The notes under the pieces: model-generated | The model's database searches: none | Told to the model about the DNA's origin: nothing | What the model saw: only the letters and a program-made list of their open reading frames with translations | Translations under genes and position numbers: made by a program | Origin: Streptomyces sp. AC512_CC834 | GTDB taxonomy: Bacteria > Actinomycetota > Actinomycetes > Streptomycetales > Streptomycetaceae | DNA: 64,000 nt | NCBI RefSeq assembly: GCF_019049325.1 | Contig: NZ_JAGMUO010000065.1 | Location: forward strand, 186,001 to 250,000 | Direction: 5' to 3' | Shown: positions 1 to 7,174 of the stretch, piece by piece | Layout: the number at the start of each line of letters is the position of its first letter | Numbering within the stretch: the first letter of the stretch is position 1

Positions 1-479
1 ACCGGGTGCGCGAGGCGGGCTTCGCCCACTGGACGCTCATCAAGCCGGGGTTCTTCATGGAGAACTTCCTCCCCGCGCAGGGCATCATGTTCCCGCGCGG
101 CCTGGAGCGCGGTCTGGTGAGTCTGCTGAAGCCCACGACCCGGCTGTCGCTCGTCGCCGTCGACGACATCGGGGCCGCCGCGGCGGCGGCCGTGGCCCGA
201 CCGGAGCGCTTCGACGGGGTCGAGCTGGAACTGGCGAGCGACCACTTGAGCATGACGGAGATCGCCGCCATCCTTTCCGGCCACTTGAAGACAGCCGTGA
301 CCGCACCCGACATGACCGAGGACGAGGCGGTCGCCGCCGGCATGCCCGACATGGGGTTCGGACAGGCACAGCTCAACGAGTTCCCCCAGCCCGCGCTCCC
401 GGAGTTCGCACGGAACCTGGGACTGATACCCACCTCCTTCGAGACGTGGGTGCGCGAGTACATGCCGGTCGCGGCCTGA
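1..479 (+). CDS. NmrA-like NAD(P)-binding protein, 3' part only
   Basis: The open frame runs in from the left edge (first whole codon at 3), so the N-terminal Rossmann half and true start lie outside the window. About 158 residues remain. The segment WTLIKPGFFMENFL is typical of NmrA/HSCARG-type NAD(P)-binding proteins, where a Pro-Gly/Phe-Met-Glu-Asn stretch follows the cofactor domain, and VDDIGAAAAAAVARP fits the later helix that precedes the substrate lobe. Such proteins are redox sensors or short-chain-dehydrogenase-like reductases; the substrate cannot be told. It lies upstream of and codirectional with the MarR gene, but that gene has its own promoter, so co-transcription is not required. 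Confidence 0.7.
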   Translation, partial: RVREAGFAHWTLIKPGFFMENFLPAQGIMFPRGLERGLVSLLKPTTRLSLVAVDDIGAAAAAAVARPERFDGVELELASDHLSMTEIAAILSGHLKTAVTAPDMTEDEAVAAGMPDMGFGQAQLNEFPQPALPEFARNLGLIPTSFETWVREYMPVAA

Positions 480-498
480 CGCCACCCCGAGCATTCAT

Positions 499-526
499 AC
501 AGGTGTACCTGTACAGTTACACCTGT
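499..526. promoter_or_regulatory. MarR operator and leaderless promoter
   Basis: A perfect 9-bp inverted repeat, ACAGGTGTA at 499-507 and TACACCTGT at 518-526, has a 10-bp spacer; the left part also contains the tighter palindrome ACAGGT-GT-ACCTGT. A -10-like TAGGCT at 533-538 lies 7 nt before the ATG at 546, which suggests a leaderless transcript. A dimeric winged-helix repressor bound here would cover the upstream promoter elements, so autoregulation of the MarR-MFS pair is the likely role (inference). Confidence 0.65.
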
Positions 527-545
527 AGAAGTTAGGCTCTCGCGC

Positions 546-992
546 ATGAGTGAGAACCAGAGCCTGTCGCCGTCGGCGGTTCAGGCCTCGCGCGAGGTCC
601 GTACGGTCATCAGCCGCCTGCGGCGCCGCATCCTGAAGGCCTCCGAGGTGGAAGACATCACCCTGGGCCAGGCCTCGGTCCTGGCCCGGCTGTCCGGCAA
701 GGACGGCGTCACGGCCAGCGAGCTCGCCGCCGCCGAAGGGGTGCGGCACCAGTCGATGACGGCGACGGTCGCGTCCCTCGCCTCGATGGGGCTGTTGCGG
801 CGGCGCCCCGACCCGGGCGACGGGCGGCGTCTGCTGATCGCGCTGACCGCCGAGGGCCAACGCCGGGTGGAGGAAGGGCGGCAGGCCCGGACGGAATGGC
901 TCGCCGGCCAGTTGCAGGACAAGTGCACGGAAGAGGAACGCCGGGCCGTGATCTCCACCATGGCCGTACTGGAGCGGCTGACCCGTGACTGA
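546..992 (+). CDS. MarR family transcriptional regulator
   Basis: This 148-residue protein has the usual MarR size. The winged helix-turn-helix covers about residues 35-105: ASELAAAEGVRHQSMTATVA is the recognition region and RRPDPGDGRRLLIALT is the wing with the D-x-R signature. MarR dimers usually repress a linked exporter or detoxification gene and release DNA on ligand binding. The ATG at 546 lies 7 nt after a -10-like hexamer, so it is probably leaderless. The 3' end overlaps the MFS start by 8 bp, showing translational coupling and making the exporter the likely regulated partner. The ligand is unknown. Confidence 0.9.
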   Translation: MSENQSLSPSAVQASREVRTVISRLRRRILKASEVEDITLGQASVLARLSGKDGVTASELAAAEGVRHQSMTATVASLASMGLLRRRPDPGDGRRLLIALTAEGQRRVEEGRQARTEWLAGQLQDKCTEEERRAVISTMAVLERLTRD

Positions 993-2403
993 CGCGAAGG
1001 CGGCTGCGCGGGGGGACACGGACAAGCCGCGCTTCGACCGCCGGCTGCTGCCCCCGATGCTGCTCGGCTCGGTCCTGAACCCGATCAACTCGACGATCAT
1101 CGCCGTCGCCCTCGTGCCCATCGGCCGGGCCCTGGGCGCGCCGGCCTCGCAGACCGCGTGGCTCGTCTCCGCCCTCTACCTGGCCACCTCGCTCGGTCAG
1201 CCGGTCATGGGCCGGCTCATCGACCTGTTCGGACCGCGCAGGCTCTTCCTCCTTGGCACCGGCCTCGTGGGCGTCGCCGGTGTGGTCGGCGCCCTGGCGC
1301 CGAACCTGGGCGTGTTGATCGTGGCCCGCGTCCTGCTCGGCTTCGGCACCTGCGCCGGCTATCCCGCGGCGATGGCACTGGTGCGCAGCGAGGCCGAGCG
1401 CACCGGACGGGACAGTCCGGGCGGTGTGCTCACCGCGCTGGCGGTCGCCAACCAGACCATCGCCGTCGTCGGCCCGTTGCTGGGCGGCCTGTTGATCGCG
1501 GTGGGCGGCTGGCGCACCACGTTCGCGCTGAACGTGCCGCTGGCGGTCGCGGCGGTGCTGCTCGGCGTGTTGCGGCTGCCCAAGTCGGCCGGGACGCCCC
1601 GCTCCCCGAGGCGGGGGAGCCTGATCGCCCAGCTCGACCTGCCCGGCATGGGGCTGTTCGCCGCGATGCTCGTCTCGCTGCTGCTCTTCCTGATGAACCT
1701 GCACCTGCGCGACTGGTACCTGCTGGCGATCTCCGCCGCCGCGGGAGCCGCGTTCGCGGTCCGGGAGCTGCGGGCCAGGACCCCGTTCATCGATCTGCGG
1801 GTCCTCGGCGGCAACACCCCACTCCTGGCCACCTACGGGCGGGCGCTGGTCGCGTACGTCGTCGCGTACGCCTTCCTCTACGGCTTCACCCAGTGGACCG
1901 AAGACGGCTTCGGGCTGACGCCCTTTCACGCCGGGCTGGCCCAGATCCCCATGTTCCTGCTGGCCATCGGGGTCTCCATAGTCTCCGGGCGCAGCGGGAG
2001 CGTGCGCGGGAAGCTGCTGCTCGGCGCGGTCGGACAGATCGCCGCCTGTCTGGTGATCCTCACGCTCACGGGGGACAGCCCCCTGTGGATGCTGCTGGTG
2101 GTCGCCCTGATATTCGGTGTGCCGCAGGGGCTGAACAACCTGGCCCTGCAGAACTCCGTCTACTTCCAGGCCGACTCCGAGCGCACCGCCTCCTCGGCGG
2201 GACTGCTGCGCACCTTCGCCTACATCGGTTCGATGGTCGCCTCCTCCGCGACCGCCGCGTCCTTCGGGCAGCACGCCGACACCGGCGGCCTGCACCGGCT
2301 CGCCTGGGTCATGCTCGGAGCGGGCGTCCTCTACCTGCTGCTGACGCTCTTCGACCGCTCCCTCGGCCGTACGGGGGCCACGGACGCGCGGGCGGCGACG
2401 TAG
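985..2403 (+). CDS. MFS multidrug-type efflux transporter
   Basis: A 472-residue polytopic membrane protein starting at GTG 985 inside the end of the MarR gene. MFS motif A, GRLIDLFGPRRLFLLG, lies near residues 75-90 after the second predicted helix, and the motif-C-like GPLLGGLLIAVGGW lies near residues 165-180. The early helices resemble the DHA2 (EmrB/QacA-like) drug:proton antiporters, although 472 residues is at the short end for 14 helices. It probably exports a small hydrophobic or cationic compound sensed by the upstream MarR protein. The N-terminal 20 residues are polar and charged. The substrate is not predictable. Confidence 0.88.
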   Translation: MTDAKAAARGDTDKPRFDRRLLPPMLLGSVLNPINSTIIAVALVPIGRALGAPASQTAWLVSALYLATSLGQPVMGRLIDLFGPRRLFLLGTGLVGVAGVVGALAPNLGVLIVARVLLGFGTCAGYPAAMALVRSEAERTGRDSPGGVLTALAVANQTIAVVGPLLGGLLIAVGGWRTTFALNVPLAVAAVLLGVLRLPKSAGTPRSPRRGSLIAQLDLPGMGLFAAMLVSLLLFLMNLHLRDWYLLAISAAAGAAFAVRELRARTPFIDLRVLGGNTPLLATYGRALVAYVVAYAFLYGFTQWTEDGFGLTPFHAGLAQIPMFLLAIGVSIVSGRSGSVRGKLLLGAVGQIAACLVILTLTGDSPLWMLLVVALIFGVPQGLNNLALQNSVYFQADSERTASSAGLLRTFAYIGSMVASSATAASFGQHADTGGLHRLAWVMLGAGVLYLLLTLFDRSLGRTGATDARAAT

Positions 2404-2508
2404 TCGTGGTGCGGGCGCAATCTCTCCGCATCCCGGCGTCGGTTCCGCGATCCCCCGAGGGGCAGGGCTGAAGGGCCGCAGGCTCAAGAACTGTTTCCCG
2501 CAAGTCCA

Positions 2509-2566
2509 TTGACCACAACGGCGTTTGTGCCTAACGTCCCCGTCACGTTCCATTGAAACCTTTCAG
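2509..2566 (+). promoter_or_regulatory. promoter and LacI-like palindrome before the orphan sugar-binding gene
   Basis: A sigma-70-like promoter is visible as TTGACC at 2509-2514, a 17-bp spacer and TAACGT at 2532-2537. Just downstream, TTGAAACCTTTCAG at 2553-2566 contains the perfect repeat TGAAA-CC-TTTCA, where a LacI-type roadblock repressor would sit. The TTGAA half-site resembles the palindrome before the rhamnosidase gene at 54065-54078. The transcript would have a leader of about 145 nt before the ATG at 2690. Confidence 0.5.
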
Positions 2567-2689
2567 TGCCCTGGCCCCACGCTCGGGCGGCCCCACGCGA
2601 CTTTCACGCACCCGCATGGCTCTTCCCCCTGCCGGACGCGCTCGGCGAACGGCCTCGGGTGCCGCACGTCGACTCACCGAAAGAAGCAC

Positions 2690-3769
2690 ATGCGCACCTC
2701 CCCCTCACGTCGCGCCTCCGTACTGCTCGCCGCCGTCTCCTCGCTCAGTCTCCTCACCGCCGCGTGCGGTGACACGGACGACTCGGCGGACGACGACGGT
2801 ACGACCAACGCCAAGAACGCCGAGGCGTCCCCCAACGCGCCCACCAAGACGGGCCTGACCGTCAGTTTCCTTCCCAAACAGGTCAACACGCCGTACTTCA
2901 CCGTGGCCGACGACGGCGGTGAGCGGGCCGTCGAGGAGCTGGGCTCGACGTTCAAGGAAGTAGGCACGGAACAGGGCTCCGACACCGCCGGTCAGGTCTC
3001 CCGCATCAACGCCCTCACCGAGGAGAAGGTCGACGCGATCGCCGTCTCGGCGCTGGACCCCGACGCACTGTGCGACGCCCTCAAGCGGGCCATGGCGGAG
3101 GGCGTCAAGGTCGTCACCTACGACTCCGACACCAATCCCGGGTGCCGCTACGCCTTCGTCTCCCCCGCGAGCTCCGAGGACATCGCCGTACGGCAGTTGG
3201 CCCTGCTCGGCGAGCAGATCGGCTACAAGGGCGACATCGCGATCCTGTCCGCCGCCCGGACGGCGACGAACCAGAACGCCTGGATCAAGAGCATCAAGAG
3301 GGAGCTGGAGGATGCGCGGTACCAGGACATGCGCCTCGTCGACGTCGCCTACGGCGACGACGAGGCGAAGAAGTCGTACCGGGAGGCCGAAGGACTCCTC
3401 GAGGAGCACCCGGACCTGAAGGGGATCATCTCTCCCACCACCAACGGCATCAAGGCAGCCGCGAAGTACCTCTCGCAGTCGCAGTCCAAGGGCGACGTCA
3501 AGCTCACCGGCCTCGGCGCCCCCAACGACATGCGCCCCTACATCGAGGACGGCACGGTGGATGCCTTCGTGCTGTGGGACCCGGCCAAGCTCGGCGAGCT
3601 GGCCGGGCACGCCGCGGTGGCCCTCGCCTCGGGGCAGATCACCGGCCGGGAGGGGCAGATGTTCCTGGCCGGCGACATGGGCTGGTTCAAGCTCGGCGGG
3701 GACGGCGTCATCACCCTCGGCGATCCGACGGTCTTCGACGCCGGGAACATCGACGACTACGACTTCTGA
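2690..3769 (+). CDS. rhamnose-type ABC sugar-binding lipoprotein (orphan)
   Basis: A 359-residue periplasmic-binding-protein-like lipoprotein. The ATG at 2690 was chosen because MRTSPSRRASVLLAAVSSLS followed by LLTAACG makes a complete lipoprotein signal with lipobox Cys at about residue 26; the frame is open further upstream but without coding character. The mature part has the type I sugar-binding fold, with SFLPKQVNTPYFTVADDGGE resembling RhaS/LsrB-type rhamnose or AI-2 binding proteins and VTYDSDTNPGCRYAFV in the hinge. No ATPase or permease is next to it, which is unusual since the family normally sits in an operon with them. It may serve a distant transporter, possibly linked to the rhamnosidases at 54-61 kb (inference). 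Convergent with the MASE1 gene. Confidence 0.78.
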   Translation: MRTSPSRRASVLLAAVSSLSLLTAACGDTDDSADDDGTTNAKNAEASPNAPTKTGLTVSFLPKQVNTPYFTVADDGGERAVEELGSTFKEVGTEQGSDTAGQVSRINALTEEKVDAIAVSALDPDALCDALKRAMAEGVKVVTYDSDTNPGCRYAFVSPASSEDIAVRQLALLGEQIGYKGDIAILSAARTATNQNAWIKSIKRELEDARYQDMRLVDVAYGDDEAKKSYREAEGLLEEHPDLKGIISPTTNGIKAAAKYLSQSQSKGDVKLTGLGAPNDMRPYIEDGTVDAFVLWDPAKLGELAGHAAVALASGQITGREGQMFLAGDMGWFKLGGDGVITLGDPTVFDAGNIDDYDF

Positions 3770-3781
3770 CCTCCGGCCGGA

Positions 3782-3806
3782 CCGGCGGCGGGGAAACCGC
3801 CGCCGG
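3782..3806. terminator. bidirectional hairpin terminator
   Basis: A perfect 10-bp stem, CCGGCGGCGG at 3782-3791 with CCGCCGCCGG at 3797-3806 and a 5-nt GGAAA loop. It lies between the convergent sugar-binding gene (ends 3769) and MASE1 gene (ends 3809). No T-run follows, as is common in Streptomyces. Confidence 0.7.
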
Positions 3807-3808
3807 GC

Positions 3809-4840
3809 TCACCGCGCCTGTCCTCCGGGCGCCCCGGGGCTCCCGGGGCTCCCGGGATTCCCGGGGCCGCCGGCGTTCAGGTGCTGCAACGCCTCGACCA
3901 GCTCCTGGCAGGCCGCTTCCACCGACCGTCTGGTGTTGAGCTGTTCGCCGATCACCGCGGAGAGCAGGAGCGCGGTCAGTCCGAGGGTCCCGTTGAAGGC
4001 CTGGAGCTTCATCATCGTCTCGATGTCGGTCAGCTTCCCGAAGGAGCCGGCCTCCTGCCGGGCCACGACGGTGGCCATCACCGAGGCGAAGAGGGCGCAC
4101 GGCATGCCGCCCGCCAACTGGAAGCGCAGCGCGGACCAGATCAGCAGCGGATAGCAGAGGAACAGCACGCTGACCGAGCTGTACATGATCAGCGGCACGG
4201 CCACGCACACGACGACGGTGAGGCCGACGGCCTCGACCCAGCGGACCGACGGCGGGGGCGGCAGACGTGCTCGGTACAGCAGGAGCAGCAGCGGAGTGAC
4301 GAGGACGACGCCCATGGCGTCGCCCACCCACCACGCCAGCCAGATGAGCCCGAGATGGTGGGTGGGGAGCTTGTCCGACAGCACGAGCATGCCGACGCCC
4401 GCTCCCGAGCTGATCAGCATGGCGGCCAGCGCCCCCAGGAAGACCAGGGCCAGTCCGTCGCGCAGGCGGCTCAGGCTCGGCCGGAACCCCACCGCGCGCA
4501 GCATCAGCCAGGCGCAGACCGGGGCGGCGGTGTTGCCGGCCACGATCCCGACGGCCTCGGCGCCGGGGGTTCCCAGGGAGACGATGACCAGGAGCGCGCC
4601 GATGGCGATGCCCGGTACGCAGCTCGGGCCGAAGAGGAGCAGACAGGCCACCGCGAGGCCGGTGGGCGGCCAGATGGGGGTGACGACCGCCCCGTCGGCG
4701 GTCAGTCGCTGCGACAGCCCCAGTCGTCCCGCCGCGTAGTAGCAGGCGGCGACGAGCAGCGTCTCACTGGCCAGGACGACCGGTCTCGGCCACGCACGGA
4801 TTCCCACCACAGCAGCCATCAGACACCTGTGCGGCCGCAT
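3809..4840 (-). CDS. MASE1-domain membrane sensor, stand-alone
   Basis: About 343 residues from ATG 4840; a second ATG at 4819 (MAAVVGIRAW) is equally plausible. Eight or so hydrophobic helices fill residues 10-300, with VTPIWPPTGLAVACLLLFG and NTAAPVCAWLMLR, hallmarks of the MASE1 integral membrane sensor domain. MASE1 is normally fused to a histidine kinase, GGDEF or PP2C output domain; here none follows, only an amphipathic stretch (QLNTRRSVEAACQELVEALQ) and a Gly-Pro-rich Gly-X-Y tail. The gene starts 29 bp after the SpoIIE phosphatase gene on the same strand, so sensor and output may be split over two proteins of one operon. The ligand is unknown. Confidence 0.8.
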   Translation of the reverse strand: MRPHRCLMAAVVGIRAWPRPVVLASETLLVAACYYAAGRLGLSQRLTADGAVVTPIWPPTGLAVACLLLFGPSCVPGIAIGALLVIVSLGTPGAEAVGIVAGNTAAPVCAWLMLRAVGFRPSLSRLRDGLALVFLGALAAMLISSGAGVGMLVLSDKLPTHHLGLIWLAWWVGDAMGVVLVTPLLLLLYRARLPPPPSVRWVEAVGLTVVVCVAVPLIMYSSVSVLFLCYPLLIWSALRFQLAGGMPCALFASVMATVVARQEAGSFGKLTDIETMMKLQAFNGTLGLTALLLSAVIGEQLNTRRSVEAACQELVEALQHLNAGGPGNPGSPGSPGAPGGQAR

Positions 4841-4869
4841 CAGCGAGGCGGGAGCCGCCGCGTCCCGCC

Positions 4870-5700
4870 CTACGGCGTAATGGCACGCCCGTCGTGGCCG
4901 ACGACGAGTACGGCGGCGTCGTCCTCGTGTCCGATCAACTCGGCGTTCTTCAGTACGGCGGCCGCCAGCGCGTGCGCCTCCATGCCGACGACGGCGGCGA
5001 GGCTCGCCAGCCGTACCACCCTCTCCAGGCCTTCGTCGACGTTCAGGGACGGTCCCTCCACGACGCCGTCCGTGACCAGGACGAACACTCCGCCCGTGCC
5101 GAGCCGGTACCGCGTCACCGGGTACTCGGTTCCCTCCATGACGCCCAGGGGCGGTCCCCCCTCGTCCCGGCAGACCTCCGCCCTGCCGTCGGCCGTGGCC
5201 CGGACGCAGGGAATGTGGCCGGCCCGGGCGCTCTCCAGCACGCCGGTGGCCGGGTCGAGGCGCATGAAGGTGCAGGTGGCGAAGAGGTCCTTGTTCAGGG
5301 TGAGGACGAGTTCGTTGGTGCAGGCGAGGAGGTCGCCCGGCTCGCTCGTCACGGAGGCGAGCGCCCGCAGGGCCACCCGGACCTGGCCCATGAAGGCGGC
5401 CGCGTCGATGGCGTGCCCCTGGACGTCGCCGACGGAGAGGCCGATGCGGCCGTCGGGGAGGGTGAAGGCGTCGTACCAGTCGCCGCCCACGTTGAGTCCG
5501 GCGTACGCGGGCGAGTAGCACGCGGCCAGGTGAATGCCGGGAACGGCGGGGAGGTCCGCGGGAAGCATGTCACGTTGGAGGGCGATGGCCAGCTCCACCT
5601 GCGAGCGCCGCAGCTCGGCCAGCTCCCTCGTCCGTGTGGTCAGCGACGACAGTCGGGCGAGCAGCTCTTCACCGTCAGGTGCGGGACGCTTGCGGAACAT
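4870..5700 (-). CDS. SpoIIE/RsbU-type PP2C serine phosphatase
   Basis: A 276-residue phosphatase from ATG 5700 (MFRKRPAPDGEELL). Residues 1-45 form a helical linker (TRTRELAELRRSQVELAIAL) that leads into the PP2C core at LQRDMLPADLPAVPGIHLA. Metal-binding aspartates are visible in NVGGDWYDAF and GLSVGDVQGHAIDAAAFM, and the later FVLVTDGVVEGP and GHEDDAAVLVVG complete the set. Such enzymes dephosphorylate anti-anti-sigma factors or related regulators in partner-switching cascades. There is no sensor domain; the codirectional MASE1 gene 29 bp downstream is the natural candidate input. The upstream region is occupied by a GC-rich repeat tract. Confidence 0.88.
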   Translation of the reverse strand: MFRKRPAPDGEELLARLSSLTTRTRELAELRRSQVELAIALQRDMLPADLPAVPGIHLAACYSPAYAGLNVGGDWYDAFTLPDGRIGLSVGDVQGHAIDAAAFMGQVRVALRALASVTSEPGDLLACTNELVLTLNKDLFATCTFMRLDPATGVLESARAGHIPCVRATADGRAEVCRDEGGPPLGVMEGTEYPVTRYRLGTGGVFVLVTDGVVEGPSLNVDEGLERVVRLASLAAVVGMEAHALAAAVLKNAELIGHEDDAAVLVVGHDGRAITP

Positions 5701-5895
5701 CGACCACTCCCGGGCCAGGCCGCCTCTCGCAGCAGGAGCCTCTCGGCGCCGCCCTGGACAGTGCAAGTCTGTCATCCGGCACGGAAAAGGTCCTGCCGAA
5801 GCCGTCCGGCGGTCGCGGTGGCGGTGGCGGTGGCGTACGCCGCGCCTCGTCACGCCGCGCCGCGCGCCCCGCGCCCCGCCACACCCCGCTGCGCC

Positions 5896-6080
5896 GCGTC
5901 CGCCTCGCCGCGCCCCGCCTCGCCGCGCCCCGCCACGCCGCGTCCGCCCTGCCATGCCCCGCCCTTCCGTGTCCCGCCGCCCCGCGTCCGCCACGCCATG
6001 CCCCGCCACGCCGCGTCCGCCCTGCCGTGTCCCGCCGCACCGCGTCCGCCACGCCACGTCCCGCCGCACCGCGTCCCGCC
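5896..6080. repeat. 29-bp / 44-bp pyrimidine-rich repeat tract between divergent genes
   Basis: The word GCGTCCGCC (GCGTCCCGCC in the last copy) recurs with starts at 5896, 5940, 5984, 6013, 6042 and 6071, giving spacings of 44, 44, 29, 29 and 29 bp; 44 equals 29 plus a 15-bp subunit. The 429-bp gap between the phosphatase start (5700) and the sirtuin start (6130) is almost entirely C/G-rich with the top strand rich in C. I see no gene or clear promoter in it. The repeats are too degenerate and too closely spaced for CRISPR. Confidence 0.75.
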
Positions 6081-6129
6081 GCGCGCCCCGCCCCGCCACG
6101 GACGGCGGCGCGTTCCGTACCCTTGCCGC

Positions 6130-7029
6130 ATGCGCATGCGGCCCACTCTGAGCTGGACCCCGGGAGCGGATCTGCCGCCGGGCACCACGGACCTGGAGCC
6201 CGTGGTCGACGCGCTGCGCGCCGGCGGGGTGCTGGTGCTCAGCGGGGCGGGCATCTCCACGGAGTCGGGCATCCCCGACTACCGGGGCGAGGGCGGGAGC
6301 CTGAGCCGGCACACGCCGATGACCTACCAGGACTTCACCGCGCACCCCGACGCCCGCCGCCGGTACTGGGCACGCAGCCACCTCGGCTGGCGCACCTTCG
6401 GCCGCGCCCGCCCCAACACGGGGCACCGTTCGGTGGCGGCGTTCGGGCGGCACGGTCTGCTCACCGGCGTGATCACCCAGAACGTCGACGGTCTGCACCA
6501 GGCCGCCGGCAGCGAGAACGCGGTGGAACTCCACGGCAGCCTGGACCGGGTCGTCTGCCTGACCTGCGGTTCCTTCAGCCCGCGCCGCGAACTCGCCCGG
6601 CGGCTGGAGGAGGCGAACGCGGGCTTCGCGCCGGTGGCCGCCGGCATCAACCCGGACGGCGACGCCGACCTCACCGACGAACAGGTCGGGGACTTCCGCG
6701 TGGTGCCCTGCGCGGTCTGCGGCGGCATCCTCAAACCGGACGTGGTGTTCTTCGGCGAGAACGTGCCGCCGCGGCGCGTCGAGCACTGCCGCGAGCTGGT
6801 GCGCGCGGCGTCCACGCTGCTGGTCCTCGGCTCCTCGCTGACGGTGATGTCGGGGCTCCGGTTCGTCCGTCAGGCGGCCGAGGCGGCGAAGCCGGTACTG
6901 ATCGTCAACCGGGACCCCACCCGCGGCGACCGGCAGGCCGTCACCCGGGTCGCGCTCCCGCTGGGAACGGCTCTCACGGCCGTGGCCGACCGGCTGGGCA
7001 TCCCCGTGGCCGACGGGGCGGCGGCCTGA
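6130..7029 (+). CDS. Sir2-family NAD-dependent protein deacylase
   Basis: A 299-residue sirtuin starting at ATG 6130, with a second ATG two codons later. The NAD-binding motif GAGISTESGIPDYRG spans residues 39-53, TQNVDGLH residues 116-123, and the catalytic His is His135 in VELHGSL. A zinc ribbon is formed by Cys143/Cys146 and Cys193/Cys196. This enzyme removes acyl groups from protein lysines using NAD+, releasing nicotinamide and O-acyl-ADP-ribose; acetyl-CoA synthetase is a frequent bacterial target. It is a single gene divergent from the phosphatase, with a repeat-filled upstream region. Confidence 0.93.
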   Translation: MRMRPTLSWTPGADLPPGTTDLEPVVDALRAGGVLVLSGAGISTESGIPDYRGEGGSLSRHTPMTYQDFTAHPDARRRYWARSHLGWRTFGRARPNTGHRSVAAFGRHGLLTGVITQNVDGLHQAAGSENAVELHGSLDRVVCLTCGSFSPRRELARRLEEANAGFAPVAAGINPDGDADLTDEQVGDFRVVPCAVCGGILKPDVVFFGENVPPRRVEHCRELVRAASTLLVLGSSLTVMSGLRFVRQAAEAAKPVLIVNRDPTRGDRQAVTRVALPLGTALTAVADRLGIPVADGAAA

Positions 7030-7082
7030 TCGGGCGGCGAAACGCCCCGCGCGAGGTCGCGAAAGTCCCCCGGGCCACCCCC

Positions 7083-7111
7083 TTGACCGCACTGCCTCCA
7101 CTCCATACAGT
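7083..7111 (+). promoter_or_regulatory. promoter of the glycoside-uptake operon
   Basis: TTGACC at 7083-7088 and TACAGT at 7106-7111 are separated by exactly 17 bp, a good match to the principal vegetative sigma-factor consensus. The inverted repeats that follow (7137-7161) lie just downstream of the expected start site, a usual place for a LacI-family operator. Confidence 0.65.
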
Positions 7112-7136
7112 CCTCGCACCTCACGAGGTACATCGA

Positions 7137-7161
7137 TTAACCAATCGTTAACCGCTTGGTT
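7137..7161. promoter_or_regulatory. LacI-type operator, overlapping inverted repeats
   Basis: TTAAC at 7137-7141 and GTTAA at 7147-7151 form an inverted repeat over a 5-bp centre, and AACC at 7150-7153 pairs with GGTT at 7158-7161 as a second, overlapping one. The direct repeat TTAACC occurs at 7137 and 7148, 11 bp apart (one helical turn). The operon encodes a LacI regulator, making this the likely autoregulatory site. A GGAG Shine-Dalgarno (7162-7165) follows at once. Confidence 0.55.
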
Positions 7162-7174
7162 GGAGACCACCCCT

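Noticed and set aside
709..2553. A 614-codon minus-strand frame opposite the MFS gene
   Set aside because: Gln/Arg/Gly/His-rich shadow of a GC-rich transporter gene.
5896..6080. Possible CRISPR array
   Set aside because: Repeat units are degenerate, spacings of 29 and 44 bp leave no unique spacers, and there are no cas genes.
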